Below are positions 11,672 through 22,830 of a stretch of 64,000 bases of DNA, piece by piece. The stretch spans positions 62,001-126,000 of the forward strand of contig SIJG01000118.1 of assembly GCA_023374025.1 (NCBI GenBank), given 5' to 3'. Each line of letters opens with the position of its first letter. The stretch's first letter is position 1. The position numbers were made by a program, and so were the translations under genes. Origin of the DNA: Heterodera schachtii (lineage: Eukaryota; Nematoda; Chromadorea; Rhabditida; Heteroderidae). The notes below the pieces were generated by a model. That model was not told the origin of the DNA, did no database searches, and saw only the letters and a program-made list of their open reading frames with translations.

Positions 11672-12157
11672 AATATAAATTAGAAGATATTTACTTTTAT
11701 TATTATTAGAATTATAAAAGTCTTATTCAAAAAATATTTAAAACAATGAAATGGCTCACGGTAAAATGGACATCGGAAAATTGGACTATAAAAATAAAGA
11801 AATTAAAAATAAATAAGTTTTATGATGTTACAAAAAACCTTTTTACTGCTAAAAGAATAGCATAATCAAATGCTACAATTTTTTAATTATAACTAAAAAA
11901 AAACAATACAACAAATTTTAAGAAAGAAACAATTTTTTTTAGTTTGCCACCATTGATATTTTTTTAGGTTGATTTAGATGCATTATATTTTTTGGCTATT
12001 AAAAATAAATAAATAAAAGGGCTTCAGATGGGACCGACACCCAAAAATTAATAAGCCCTCAACAGAAAAATTGGCTGTCTTTTTTTGCTCTCTTCAAATT
12101 AACGAAAAAAACCTAAGCAACTTAATTATAGTATAATTAAAAATTATATATAATTAG

Positions 12158-12330
12158 TAGGGTTATAAATATATGGACTAAAAAATGCCAAATATGGACA
12201 TAGAATATGGACTAAAAAATGCCAAATATGGACATAAATATGACTAAAAAAAGCCCGAAATATGGACTAAAAAGCTCAAAAATGGCCAAATTGACCAAAA
12301 TATGGACTAATAACTGCCAAAATATATCTT
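12158..12330 (+). mobile_element. Solo hAT-like end with ATATGGAC-word array
   Basis: It begins TAGGGTTATAAATATATGG, then repeats ATATGGAC with conserved spacers (ACTAAAAAATGCCAAA) at least five times. The same terminus, inverted, closes the element ending at 63036. No right end is found nearby, so this is probably a truncated copy. Confidence 0.6.
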
Positions 12331-15304
12331 TTAAAACCTAAAAAATTCCGAAAAATGTATTTATATTCAATATTTACTAAAACAGATTTCAAATTTACAA
12401 TAAATTAATTCTTTATTTAATGACATAAAAATATATTAATTTTCCAAAATGATAACGAAGTTTAATTACCTAACAGTATTAATCAATTATTTCTCACAAG
12501 GAGTGTTTGATGCAAGTAAAAATAAATATAATTATATACATAAAGACCAATTTGTAACTAATTTTAGTAACATATACATGATCCACAACTTCTTCAAAAA
12601 TTGACTCAAACACGACTGAGAGTATCAGCAAAAAGAATTTAAAAATCTAATTTAAAAATATCAGTCAAAAATATAATTAAAAAAATTGAATGTGAGCTCA
12701 TAATTTCATTTCATAATGGGATATATTAAGAAAATAAATTTAATTTTAAAGTCGAAAAAGCCGTATTTAAAATAAGATTCGAAACATAACTTTTATTAGT
12801 TACTTAAATGATATTATAAAGATAATTTACCAAAATTTATAAGCAAATTTAATTTTAATTGTGTAAATTTTTATTTATCAGATAAAGCTTCTTTTTAATT
12901 CGACAAAAATACATTTAATGATTTTTATTAATAAAGACATAAATGAACATGATAACAATTGATTCACATTGTTTTGCTAAAATACAATTCTACATAAAAT
13001 TATTAAGAAGAAGTGGAGACATTTGTTATCACTGATAAAGTTGGTAAAAGTTAATAACTAAATATTTCAAACTTAGTATTTATATCTTAAAATAATTTAA
13101 CAAAAATTAGAAGAATTGTAAAAAATCAAATTTTTTATTTTATATTTATACAAATTAAATAATACAGTATATGGTATTACTGTTTAAGCTTTAATAAGAT
13201 GAAAAAATTAAATCGATTAAATATTTAAACAATTGAGCTCGTGAAGGAATTTCAATTGCACTTCATCTAACCTTTTTTTTAATTAATCACATTTTAATTT
13301 CATTAATAAGATTTTAGCTGCAATGTTTCTTTTAAATGTTATGTATATTTATATAATTTCATTGTTTTTTATTTGAAAATTTCAAATAATAAAAATAGTA
13401 TAATTTAAATTTTTTAAATTTTATCTTCATTTATTAACTTAAGACTATAAATAATTTTCTCAACATTACTTTAAATTTTTCTTTTTATTTTATTTTTAAA
13501 ATAACCTTCATTTTAATTCAATATGAAAAAAAATTATTATCGAAATACGGAAAATTAGGATTTTCAAAAAAAAATCGTTTCTGAAAAGGGGTTTTCGCAA
13601 ATAAAATAATAGAAAAATCCGAAATTTATTATTCGAATTTAACTTTTTGAAAATTGTAGTTTTTGTTGGCTTTTTTTTCACCCAAAAATTTTCAAAAATT
13701 TTTTTAGGGTTATTTTGGGCGTTGATATGAATCCTATCTTTCTTCTTTAGTCTGATTTTTTTCATGAATCATTAATAATTTTTTTTTTTTTTCATATCAA
13801 TTAATTTTTTCCATATTTTTTTCTTTAAAATAAATTTCATTTTAATAATAATAAATAATGGTTTATATATATATGTTTTTGCTTTAAAACGCTATAGAAT
13901 TGTTTTTAATTCCTTTTTCATTCATATTAAATTTCCCGTTATATTTCGCATATTGTCAGTTTTGTGTCTTACAAGTCAAATTTTTTCTAATTTTTTGAAA
14001 ATAATATTTTAAATTTTACTTATTATCCGTCCCATATATATTGAAAATTTTATTGAAAACTTCTTTTTATTAAAATTTTTCGTTTGTATTTAATTTTATT
14101 TTTGAATTGTGTTTCTTGCTTAAAATTTTATTGGTTTTAGAAGCTATAATTCAGTTTCGAATTTTATTTGTTTGTTTTTATTTGATTTTTATAAAAACAC
14201 TATAAGATTAAAAAAAATTAATTGGTAATTAATCAGTATTACCATTCTGTTTCTGAATTAATTGTGGTCATTAAGTTTCATCATTTTTTTTTAAAGTTTG
14301 TTTTAAATTGTAATATTTTTATAACATTTGATTTTTATTTTTCAACGCTTACACTTCTTAATATAATAGTTATAATATGTGATAACATCATAAAATCTTA
14401 TTTTTAAATTTATAATAATTTAAAAAATTTAACAATTCTATATTTTCTGTTTTTTTAACATTTTATAAATGTCTTTCAAAATATTTACATTTAATGTTTT
14501 CGCTTAGAATTTAAATTTTTCATCAACATCGAAAATATATTAATTAATTAATGGTTAAAGTTTTATTTTAAATGTATTATTAAATTAGTACTTATGTTAT
14601 AATTATAAAATTAGTTAAACTATTTTTAGAATATGGATTTTCGCTAATATAAAATTTTTCATTTTTTTGAATATTATTTATTTTTTATAAATTAAAAATA
14701 AATTCGGAATATAAATCGTGCAAAAAGTTGTTGATTAGTTATTGCAAGTGCAGTGCAGTCTTTATAATATTTAGCTTGATACTAATTTATAATTTAAATT
14801 CGATTAAATTTAAATTGTTCATTTTCTTGATGAAATTTTAAGTTTAAAATCTTTCGGTCATGTAGTAAAGAAAATTCTGAAAAGTCAATCTTTTTCAAAA
14901 ACCTCTCTTGGCCTCTCGAGCCAATTCAAAAAAAGCCAATAAAAATAAACAATTTTATTGTTATAATTACAACTCCATGTTAACTTTTCTTCAAAATTTG
15001 GTTTTTAAAAAAGCACAAATTTTATAAAAGTAAATGAATTTTTTTCTTGGTATAAATAATTTAATAAAATCATTTTGAAATAGCTATTTCAATAAAATAT
15101 AATATATTTTGAAAATAATTTAAAAAAATAAATAAAATTAACAACAAAAAATTAAATAATCGAGAAAAGAAGTTTTGCATGCAATTAACTTAAAAATAGC
15201 ATATTAAAAAATAAAACATCATTTTAAAATGAAAAATTTATTTTCCAATATAAATATGGAAAATCGAATAGATTAATTAAAATATTCCAAAAAAAGGATA
15301 AATT

Positions 15305-15380
15305 AAAAAAATAGAGCATTTTTATTAATCAATTTAGTATGTTAAAAAAATAGAGAATCTTTATTAATCAATTTAGTGTG
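15305..15380 (+). repeat. Tandem duplication, two units of about 38-39 bp
   Basis: Two adjacent units each contain AAAAAAATAGAG, then TTTATTAATCAATTTAGT, with a few substitutions between them. It is a simple local tandem duplication. Confidence 0.7.
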
Positions 15381-15509
15381 AAAAAAAATATTTACAATGA
15401 TATTTTGTTATCAAAAAATTGTTACTAAAAAACGCAGTAAATGACCATAGTGAAGATTAATATTTTTGAATAATAAAGTCTAAATTAATTTAGTTAAATA
15501 TGTTGCTAA

Positions 15510-15770
15510 AAACAGAAATATAAGGAAAATTAATAAATTACTTATTTCATGTGAATTCAAAAATAATCTAAACGATATAAATTAATGAACATAAGATTAA
15601 TATAATTAAAATTAATACAATAAATATAAAAATAATTGAGTCATCTAATATAAATGTAGATTAAGTGAAATAAATTCTTACAAAAATATTTCAAACTAAA
15701 CATAAAATTAATAAATATATTTATTAAAAAATAAATTAAAATAACATTTAAAATATTCAGCCAAAATATT
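15510..15770 (+). repeat. Dispersed A+T-rich segment, copy 1 (partner 16373-16545)
   Basis: It starts AACAGAAATATAAGGAAAAT and ends with ATGTATTTATTAAAAAA, ACATT and TTCAGCCAAAAT words. The same order occurs at 16373-16545 with a shorter middle. Copy 1 is longer by roughly 90 bp. Confidence 0.6.
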
Positions 15771-16372
15771 AAAGCCATTATTTATATTTAAGGTCACGAA
15801 TCAAAATGTTAATTTTTTTTAATGATTTATTTCTACTTTTTACCTTCAAAATTTTTTTCAACTTCCTTCTGGTACTAAAATTAGTTATTAGCAATTCGAA
15901 CAATGCCTTTAAATTTAAACATAATTTCACCTAAAATGAATAAAAAATATATATTATTTTTCAAAATGGAACAAGAATAAAAATAATAAAACTAAAATAA
16001 AATAGGATAAAATTGGTTATATTCCAATTAATTTGATATTATTTAAATAGTTCTTGTTTTATAAATATCGAAAAAAATAAGAAGAATATTAAAAAAATGA
16101 ATTGTCATTTTAATCAAATAATCTCTGAATATTTTAAATAAAAAATAATAAACTTATTAATTATTTAGCACACTTTGTTAAGCAATATTATGCATCATAT
16201 TTAAGCCTCATGAATTGTTGACAACATATGAGATAACTTTAACAATTCCAACCACTATTTAAATATTTAACCAAAATTAAATATCATTAGAAAACCAAAA
16301 AATTTATTAAAAACATATTAGTCATAGATAAATTTTGAGACATAACTCTTTTAATAAATTAAAATATCCCAC

Positions 16373-16545
16373 AAAACAGAAATATAAGGAAAATTAATAA
16401 ATTATTCGTCCTATGAATTCAATGATAAACTAATCAGCATAAAACAATAAACATAGAAATAATTGAGGGAGTAATAAAAAATCAATGTATTTATTAAAAA
16501 AATTAATTAAAATGACATTCGCAAAATTCAGCCAAAATTATACGT
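16373..16545 (+). repeat. Dispersed A+T-rich segment, copy 2 (partner 15510-15770)
   Basis: AACAGAAATATAAGGAAAAT at the start and TTCAGCCAAAAT at the end match copy 1 in order and orientation, with an internal deletion relative to it. Its class is not known. Confidence 0.6.
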
Positions 16546-17836
16546 ATGTGTTCTAGGCTTTATAACAACATGAGATTAAACTGGAAAATTATTCATAATA
16601 CTTTTGCGCATATGTTCCAGAGAACAAGAAAAGTCGAATTGCATAAAATAATTTCATAACAATACAAATTAAAATTAACTATTTATTAAGCTTAACAATT
16701 ATGAAATTTTAATTTTCTTAATTAAAATTCATTATTCATTATAAAAATTAAAAATTTTATATGTGATAAAATAAGAGAAGCCTCGAAAATAAAACATTAG
16801 TAAAAAAAAGAAATTTGTTGTGATTCATATGATTAAAAGTATAACATGATTATATAATTTAGCAAGATTACAATATAATATTTTCATATACTCATTTTAA
16901 AAAAAAACCAAATTTTTATGTATTTATTACTAAATTATTTTTAATTTAATATTCAATTATACGCATTTTAAAATCATATTGAAGAAAATTTAATAATTTA
17001 TTTTATTTTGTTATTTAAAAAAGAATTGGTTCATTTAAAAAAATTTAAACAAATAAAATATACGATTATGATGGAACAAATTAATATTGAATTGAGGTAA
17101 AACTGAAATTATATTTTATTGAGTTAATCCAAAATATAATTAATTTATGAAAATTTATTGAACAAAAATTCGTCATAAGTCTTAATATTAAAAATTTAAT
17201 TTTCTTAATTTAAAAAATCATTCCTATCACAAAAAAATTCAAAATAAATTAACTTGCACTAATAATAAATTAAAACATCAAAAATAAAACATAAAATGAC
17301 ATACTTTAATATTATAAATAAAAACAAAAAATATTTGCCAAAAAATTGCTCATTAAGAAAAAAATTACTTTGCTAAAAACATTCAAAAAGTAAAATTAAA
17401 CAATTTAATACGCACCATATTAGTTAAAAAGATAAGTATAAAATTTATCATATAAATGTAAAAATGAGAATATAACTGTTTTAAATTTATTCAATTTTAA
17501 TATATTTATTTTTATTCTTACAAAGACCAATAATATTTTATAAAATTCAAATTTATTAAAAATAAAGATATAATTCGTCACAAGAAAAAAAAGGGTAACT
17601 GTCAAGAAGTGTCAAGAGAAAAATAAATAAATAAAAACAATATAAATAAAATATTGAACTAAACTATATTAATAAATAAAAATTGATATTGCTCATACTT
17701 ACAAAATTTGTATTTTAATTTAAAAAATAAATTAATAAACAATTTCCGCGTACTTCCCAATGGAAAATGGATTCCCGGCTCAAACCAATTAAGAGAATTC
17801 CATTTAGTTTTTTATTTGTGATAAATGCGGCACTCT

Positions 17837-18219
17837 CCCCCCTTGGGGGCGGGGTCGTTTTCGCGCCAGCCTAGTTTTTGAACTATAACTTTTTTCATTG
17901 TCAACCAAATCTAACTTTCTTGGTATCATTCGAAAGCCCTTCACAAACTCTATTAGCATGCTGCGAAAAATTTCGTTAAGGTTCAAAAAAGTTATGGCCA
18001 AAAAAGCTGAAAAACCTGATTTCTGATGTACTTTTGGTCATAAGTTTGTTCAAAATTAACAATTTTTTTTGGAATTTTGCAGGATAATAGAGGATCCTTA
18101 GAGCTATCAAATGACTCCAAGAAATTTGGATTTGGTCGGCAATAAAAAAAGTTATAGTTCAAAAACTAGGCTGGCGCGAAAACGACCCGGCGCGAAAACG
18201 ACCTGGCCCGCCCCCCTTG
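17837..18219. mobile_element. Foldback element (about 380 bp)
   Basis: Two arms of about 160-170 bp are imperfect inverse complements about a centre near 18020. The best-matched part is GGTCGTTTTCGCGCCAGCCT followed by AGTTTTTGAACTATAACTT at 17853 and its complement ending near 18187. The right arm carries an extra copy of the outer CGCGAAAACGACC unit. Outermost are GC-rich inverted blocks (GGGGGCGGGG at left, CCCGCCCCCC at right). No target duplication is clear. Each arm, read inward-to-outward, gives a similar SYSSKTRLARKRP-type peptide, a result of the symmetry. Confidence 0.75.
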
Positions 18220-18292
18220 TGCCTATGTGGCAGTGGAGGATTAAGAGTGATTTCGCCCCAAAGATAGGGGGAAATGAGAGTAATGGAGAGAG

Positions 18293-18363
18293 GCATGCGT
18301 AGCTCAGTTGGAAGAGCACGGCACGGATTGCTGGGGTCGTGGGTTCAAGTCACACCGCGGGTT
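18293..18363 (+). tRNA. tRNA-like sequence, probably a pseudogene or SINE head
   Basis: The A box is intact (TAGCTCAGTTGG at 18300), with a D-arm stem GCTC/GAGC, and the B box is near consensus (GGGTTCAAGTCA). Acceptor halves GCATGCG and CGCGGGT pair mostly, with wobbles and one mismatch. The T stem GTGGG/CACAC has one mismatch. The anticodon arm does not form a proper 5-bp stem with a 7-base loop, so I cannot assign an anticodon with confidence (GAT at the expected place). A TTTT run at 18368 could end pol III transcription. The damaged arms favour a pseudogene or tRNA-derived repeat. Confidence 0.55.
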
Positions 18364-18369
18364 GATCTT

Positions 18370-19480
18370 TTACTCTTCCGCACAAAGAACAGCAGGACGT
18401 ATTTATTGAAAAATTTATTAAATTACAATTTTGATTTATGGGTGGGATTTTTAGTTTCTTAAATATTTGTATTTGGCTTCGTTTCACTAAAAATGTACTA
18501 ATAACATCTTTTTAGCCAGGAAATTCTCATTTTAATGCCACTATTCATAACTATGATTTACTACAATTTTGGACTTTTCGCCACTAATAAATTATATTAT
18601 TATTTTGGCATTTCGTCACTATTTTTGCAATTTTTTTTTTCAAAGGTTTCTATGGCAAGAATTTGATCTTAAGAAAAAGTGTCAAAAAAGTTGTTTTAAA
18701 ATAGAGCTGCCATTGTCCCCATTTCTAAAATTTATTCTTATGGAGCATTTTTTGTATATTTTCTAAATTAAAATTCAAATTAAATAAATTTTCATCCTAT
18801 TAACCAATTTTTTCTAAGAAAAAACTAATTAAAATAACTATTGAATTAAACAATTTATAAATTTAATTGTAGTTTCGTAGCACATTAATTATATTTTTTT
18901 ACATTTACTTTTTGATAATTCTGAATGCGTCGGTCCCTTTTAAATTAACTCGGTCGGTACGTTAATCTTTTTAGAACATAATCTTTTGGTTTTTAAATAC
19001 TTTTTCTTAATGATCTATGAAAGATTCTTCGTGATTAATTTAAACTATTAAAATTTTTGCATTTTTATTTTTCGCCATAACAATTAATTTTTCTCACTCT
19101 CATTAATTTATTCGTATCTTAGGAATTACTTCTCAATTTGAGATTTTCTCTTCCTCACTGATTTGAATTTTAAGCATTTTTTCTATAAATTTAAATAAAG
19201 ATTTTATTTATATAAATTATATTTATTCATAAAAATTAATTATAGTAATCTGTACCTTAATCTTTTATCAGATTATTTATGAATTATTCTTGAGGAATCT
19301 CGTACGTCTGATGTCGAGGCGACGAACGAACGGTCACAATTAGTCATTTAATTTTAATTTATTTCAAACAATTTTTCTTTTCAAATCTTCCGACAAATTT
19401 ATTTTTCAAAATGGTTTATTTTTGAGCTAAGACCAAGTTTGCGATTTGGAGTTTCTTTTTTTTTGGAAAAACAGTTTTTC
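18370..19480. other. T-rich gene-free stretch
   Basis: No coding region is recognised. The DNA is T-rich on the plus strand. Short GC-richer patches (GAATGCGTCGGTCCC near 18925; CTCGTACGTCTGATGTCGAG near 19300 followed by GCGACGAACGAACGG) resemble the variable cores seen elsewhere, but their frames are not clear enough to call. Confidence 0.45.
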
Positions 19481-19484
19481 GGGA

Positions 19485-19509
19485 CCGGCGATGCAGAAAT
19501 GCACCGCCG
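19485..19509 (+). repeat. GC-rich hairpin with GAAA loop
   Basis: The stem CGGCGATGCA pairs with TGCACCGCCG (one mismatch) across a GAAA loop. It resembles the family at 20154, 55961, 56482 and 63165 in GC content, size and preceding G-run, but stem and loop sequences differ, so membership is uncertain. Confidence 0.5.
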
Positions 19510-19928
19510 TGTAAAAAAAAAGTAAATAAAAAATTTTTTTTAATACAACAAAAAATTTAAAACTATTGACGAAAATTGATATAGAAAATAAATATTTTAA
19601 GATAAATCGCTAATAACACAAAAAAAGCACGGCATAAATTAATCATACCAGTTTGCATGTAATATATTATTAATTATTTTAAAATAAAGTTGGTGTCAGA
19701 TTGTACATTAAATTTAAAAACTTTTTTAAGAATTTTATTATAAATACGATTTTCAAGGACGTGCCACAAAAAAAAATAATTTTTAAAAATTTTACCAGTT
19801 TTGAACTTTTATAAAAACTAAATTGATAAGTCAGAACATTTTTAATATTTTAAAATCTTAGCCACACTAAAATTACAATTTATAGCTAATAAATAATTCA
19901 AAAATATTAAAAAAATAAATATAGATCA

Positions 19929-20200
19929 AGGGCGTAGCCAGACCCTTGGCTTTGGGGGGGGGGGGGGGGGGCTGAAGTCAAAAAGTCGATTTTTAGGGGT
20001 GTATTTTTCCTTTTTAAGTCGATTTTTAGGGGTGTATTTTTGGTTTTTTGAAATCCCGAATTATGGGGTGTATTTTACAAAATTTTTCGCCAAAAATTAA
20101 TATTTTTTTGCCATTTTGGCCTCCATTTTTCAAAAATATGGTAAAATGGGGGTCCGGCGGTGCCGATAGGCGCCGCCGGGAAAATTTTTGAGTATTTTAA
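19929..20200 (+). repeat. Composite repeat: GGGCGTAGCCAG terminus, G18 tract, core module, hairpin
   Basis: It begins GGGCGTAGCCAGACCC, followed by 18 consecutive G (19954-19971). Then come two copies of GTCGATTTTTAGGGGTGTA and a third partial GGGGTGTATTTT, and finally the GC-rich hairpin at 20154-20179. GTCGATTTTTAGGGGTGTA is the core module found inside the MITEs at 29636, 58849 and 62690. The right side merges into the Gypsy relic at about 20200. It is probably a nested set of elements. Confidence 0.6.
20154..20179 (+). repeat. GC-rich hairpin repeat, copy 1
   Basis: CCGGCGGTGCC, loop GATA, GGCGCCGCCGG: an 11-bp stem with one wobble. The downstream sequence GGAAAATTTTTGAG is shared with the other copies. 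On the minus strand it reads as PAAPIGTAGPP, which also appears at 56482. Confidence 0.8.
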
Positions 20201-21885
20201 TGCAATTTTATTAATAAAATTGCTTAAAATTTCAAAAAAATCTACTGAAAATTTTTTACTGTCTTCCTCGGGGCGAGGGTAATTGGCGATTAAGCGGGAG
20301 AGTACATCGGCTTGTCCAAAGGATGACGTGTTGATGTATTTTATGTCGAATTCGTAATTGGACATGATAAGTGCCAAGCGTTGAAGACGACTCGCCGCAT
20401 AAATCGGTATTCCCTTTTTGGAGCCAAAAATCGCCAGCAATGGCTTGTGGTCCGTTAGAAGGGTAAATTTCCGACCAAATAGCATTCGGTGGAATTTTTG
20501 GACCGCAAAAACGAGGGCCAATGCTTCCTTTTCGATTTGGCTGTAGTTTTTCTGTGCGTCGTTGAGGGTGCAGGACGCGTGCTCATTGACTTTTTCCTTT
20601 TTGTCTGGAAAAATATGGCTGATTGTGGTGCCAATTCCGTCTTTTGATGCGTCTGCTGCCACGACGATTGGGAGAGACGGGTCGAAATGGGTGAGCAGAA
20701 GGTCCGACAGCATGATTTGCTTGGCCTTTTCGAAGGCGGTTTGCTGTTCGTCGGTCCATTCCCATTTCACGTCCTTTCGGAGAAGTTGGTCCAATGGTTC
20801 GCGAATTTCTCGCATGGACTTAATAAATCTTCCGTAATAATTCAATGCGCCGAGGAATGAGCGAAGGGTGCTCAAATCATGCGGTGGCGGCATTTGGCGA
20901 ATTGCTTCTGATCGTCCGAGGTCGGGGCGAATTCCTTTCGCTGAGATGACGTGGCCGAGAAATAGCAATTCGGACTGGAGGAATTTGCACTTTTCCAATT
21001 GGATTTTGAGGCCAAATTTGTGAATTCGTTTGAAGAGCTTGTAGAGCGAAGAAATATGCTCTTCAAGCGTTTTGGAGGCGATTATGCCATCGTCGAGGTA
21101 GGCAAATGTTTGGATTCCTCATCCAATTCCATCTGCAAATATGCGTCTCGGAGGTCGAGATTGGAGAAATAGACGGAGCCACTGATGGCCGTGTAAATAT
21201 CTTCGGGCCGGGGCAAAGGGTGTCTATTCAACTCGAGCGAATTGTTGAGGCCGGTGGAAAAGTCGATGCAAACGCGAGTCTTTCCACTCTTTTTCATTAC
21301 GGCCAAAATCGGTGCTGCCCAATGGCTGAACTCAATTGGTTTGATGGCTCCAATCTGCAAAAGCCGGTCCAACTCTTCGTTGACGGCATTGAGGGCGCCG
21401 TGTGGGACGGGTCGTGCCTTGCAGAATGTTGGATGAGCATCGGGTTGAGAATCAAATGGGCCTTGGCTTTGGTACAATGGCCTAATCCGGGGCCAAAAAC
21501 TTCCGAAAAATCTGTTTGGAGTGCCTTTGTAAGCGATTCCAAATCCGAAATTTTGTGCGTCGGTTGGGGAATGGCCATGGTGTTGATTTCTGCTGCGAGC
21601 GCTGGTTGATCTTTTGGGTGGATGTCGGGGTGCATTATTTCACGCGGGATGACTTCCAAAGCCTCAATCCAGGGCAGTCCGAAAAGGTCATAGTTGATTT
21701 CGGAGCTGACGTATGCCACAAGCTTTTTGGGTGCTTGATTCGGTTGGCAAACTTCGCAGACAAATTTTCCTTCGATGTTGAACGGAATTTCATTACAGTT
21801 CTGCGTTTCGATGTCGGGTTTGTCGAGCTTTGGAGAACCCAGCTTTTTCCACGTTTTGAGTGTGATGATGGTGGCCTGCAAAATC
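20200..21885 (-). pseudogene. Ty3/Gypsy retrotransposon pol relic (protease tail, RT, RNase H)
   Basis: On the minus strand, 21885-21440 gives the end of an aspartic protease (ITLKTWKKLGSP) and a linker. After a frameshift near 21440 the RT begins (KARPVPHGALNAV, WAAPILAV, RVCIDFSTGLN, LPRPEDIY, LDLRDAYLQM). The RT segment usually found between LDLRDAYLQM and the YLDD motif is missing: the frame breaks at about 21105 and resumes just before YLDD (21089-21100), so roughly 40-50 residues are deleted. RNase H follows with ADASKDG, QIEKEALA, LLTDHKPL and FGQADVLSR all present. The protease DTG motif, gag, integrase and LTRs are absent. It is a dead fragment truncated at both ends; its 3' side abuts the GC-rich hairpin repeat. 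Confidence 0.9.
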
Positions 21886-22149
21886 TTAATTCCAGTGCCC
21901 TTGTCCTTGGCATTTGTTTAGTCTAATCTTTGCGCAGTAAATTTACAAAATTAACATTTAATACGAGTAAATCCAGATTTACATCCATATAATATATATT
22001 ATCCATCCTTCTCTTGATTTAAATCCTATTCATATTAATGAAAAGATACAAAAATTCATGATTTTCAACTGTAAAAATAAAAAAGATTTGCCTAAATAAA
22101 AAATAAATTAAATATTTCGAAATAATAAAATTCAAATGATTGTAAATTT

Positions 22150-22830
22150 AATAATCATTAGCAGTAAAAGATTTACAAAAAGTAAATATTTGAAAATTTT
22201 AGTCAGTTTTTTAAACACTTACATTATTTAATTATTAATATAAAAATAATAATCTTTAAAAAATCAATTAAATATTGTAAGCTAGAGAATGTTAATTTGT
22301 GATCTTATTCAACATGGTTTAATTTGAAAATTGACATAATAAATTTGCATAATAATTAACTGCAAAAGGAAAAAAAGGATAATCCATCGCCAACTCAAAA
22401 TTGTGGCCTCAGCTGGACATGTTTATTAAAATTGCCAATCTTATATACAGAATATCACTACAAAATTATGAATGAAAATTAATTTTATTTCAAAAGTTTA
22501 TGTATATTGTCAAATTATCCGACACAAAAAATGAAATTAAAAAAATTTTAAATTAAAAAAAAGCATTTTACGTATAATTTAAAAAACAATTTTTATGAAA
22601 TTTTTAACTTACCTTATAAATCATCATTATCAAATGTAATTTTTATTAAAAATTTTTTACTGTTTCATTAAAAATCTAATTTTTCATTGAAAATTATACC
22701 AAATAAAAAAAAATTTTATTTATAAATAATTTAAAAAAATACAAAATCATACGTTTTAGAGAATTAAATTCTCGCATAATATTTCAGTGAATAAATAATT
22801 GAAAGAATTTATCTTTTCATAAAAACATTA
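22150..22830 (+). repeat. Long dispersed A+T-rich repeat, copy 1 (partners 37461-37830, 53380-53475)
   Basis: AAAAGATTTACAAAAAGTAA, TTTTAGTCAGTTTTTTAAAC, then GTGGCCTCAGCTGGAC, TCAAATTAT-CGACA-AAAAATGAA, and finally TTTTAGAGAATTAAATT and TGAAAGAATTTATCTTTTC occur in the same order in copy 2. Copy 1 is longer by a few internal stretches. The third site shares only the part near CTTCAGATGGACAAGTTTAT. There is no coding capacity. Confidence 0.7.

Larger units (their letters stand above)
12331..17836. other. A+T-rich gene-free stretch
   Basis: No gene or transposon is recognised. The stretch is T-rich on the plus strand from about 13260 to 14700 and A-rich on either side. It holds a 39-bp tandem duplication (15305-15380) and two diverged copies of one segment (15510-15770, 16373-16545). 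Open frames here have no recognisable domains. Confidence 0.5.

Noticed and set aside
17804..18302. Two frames sharing SYSSKTRLARKRP
   Set aside because: Same reason: they lie in opposite arms of the foldback at 17837-18219.
20562..21926. Plus-strand open frames across the Gypsy relic
   Set aside because: They are antisense shadows. All recognisable motifs (YLDD, TDHKPL, ADVLSR) are on the minus strand.
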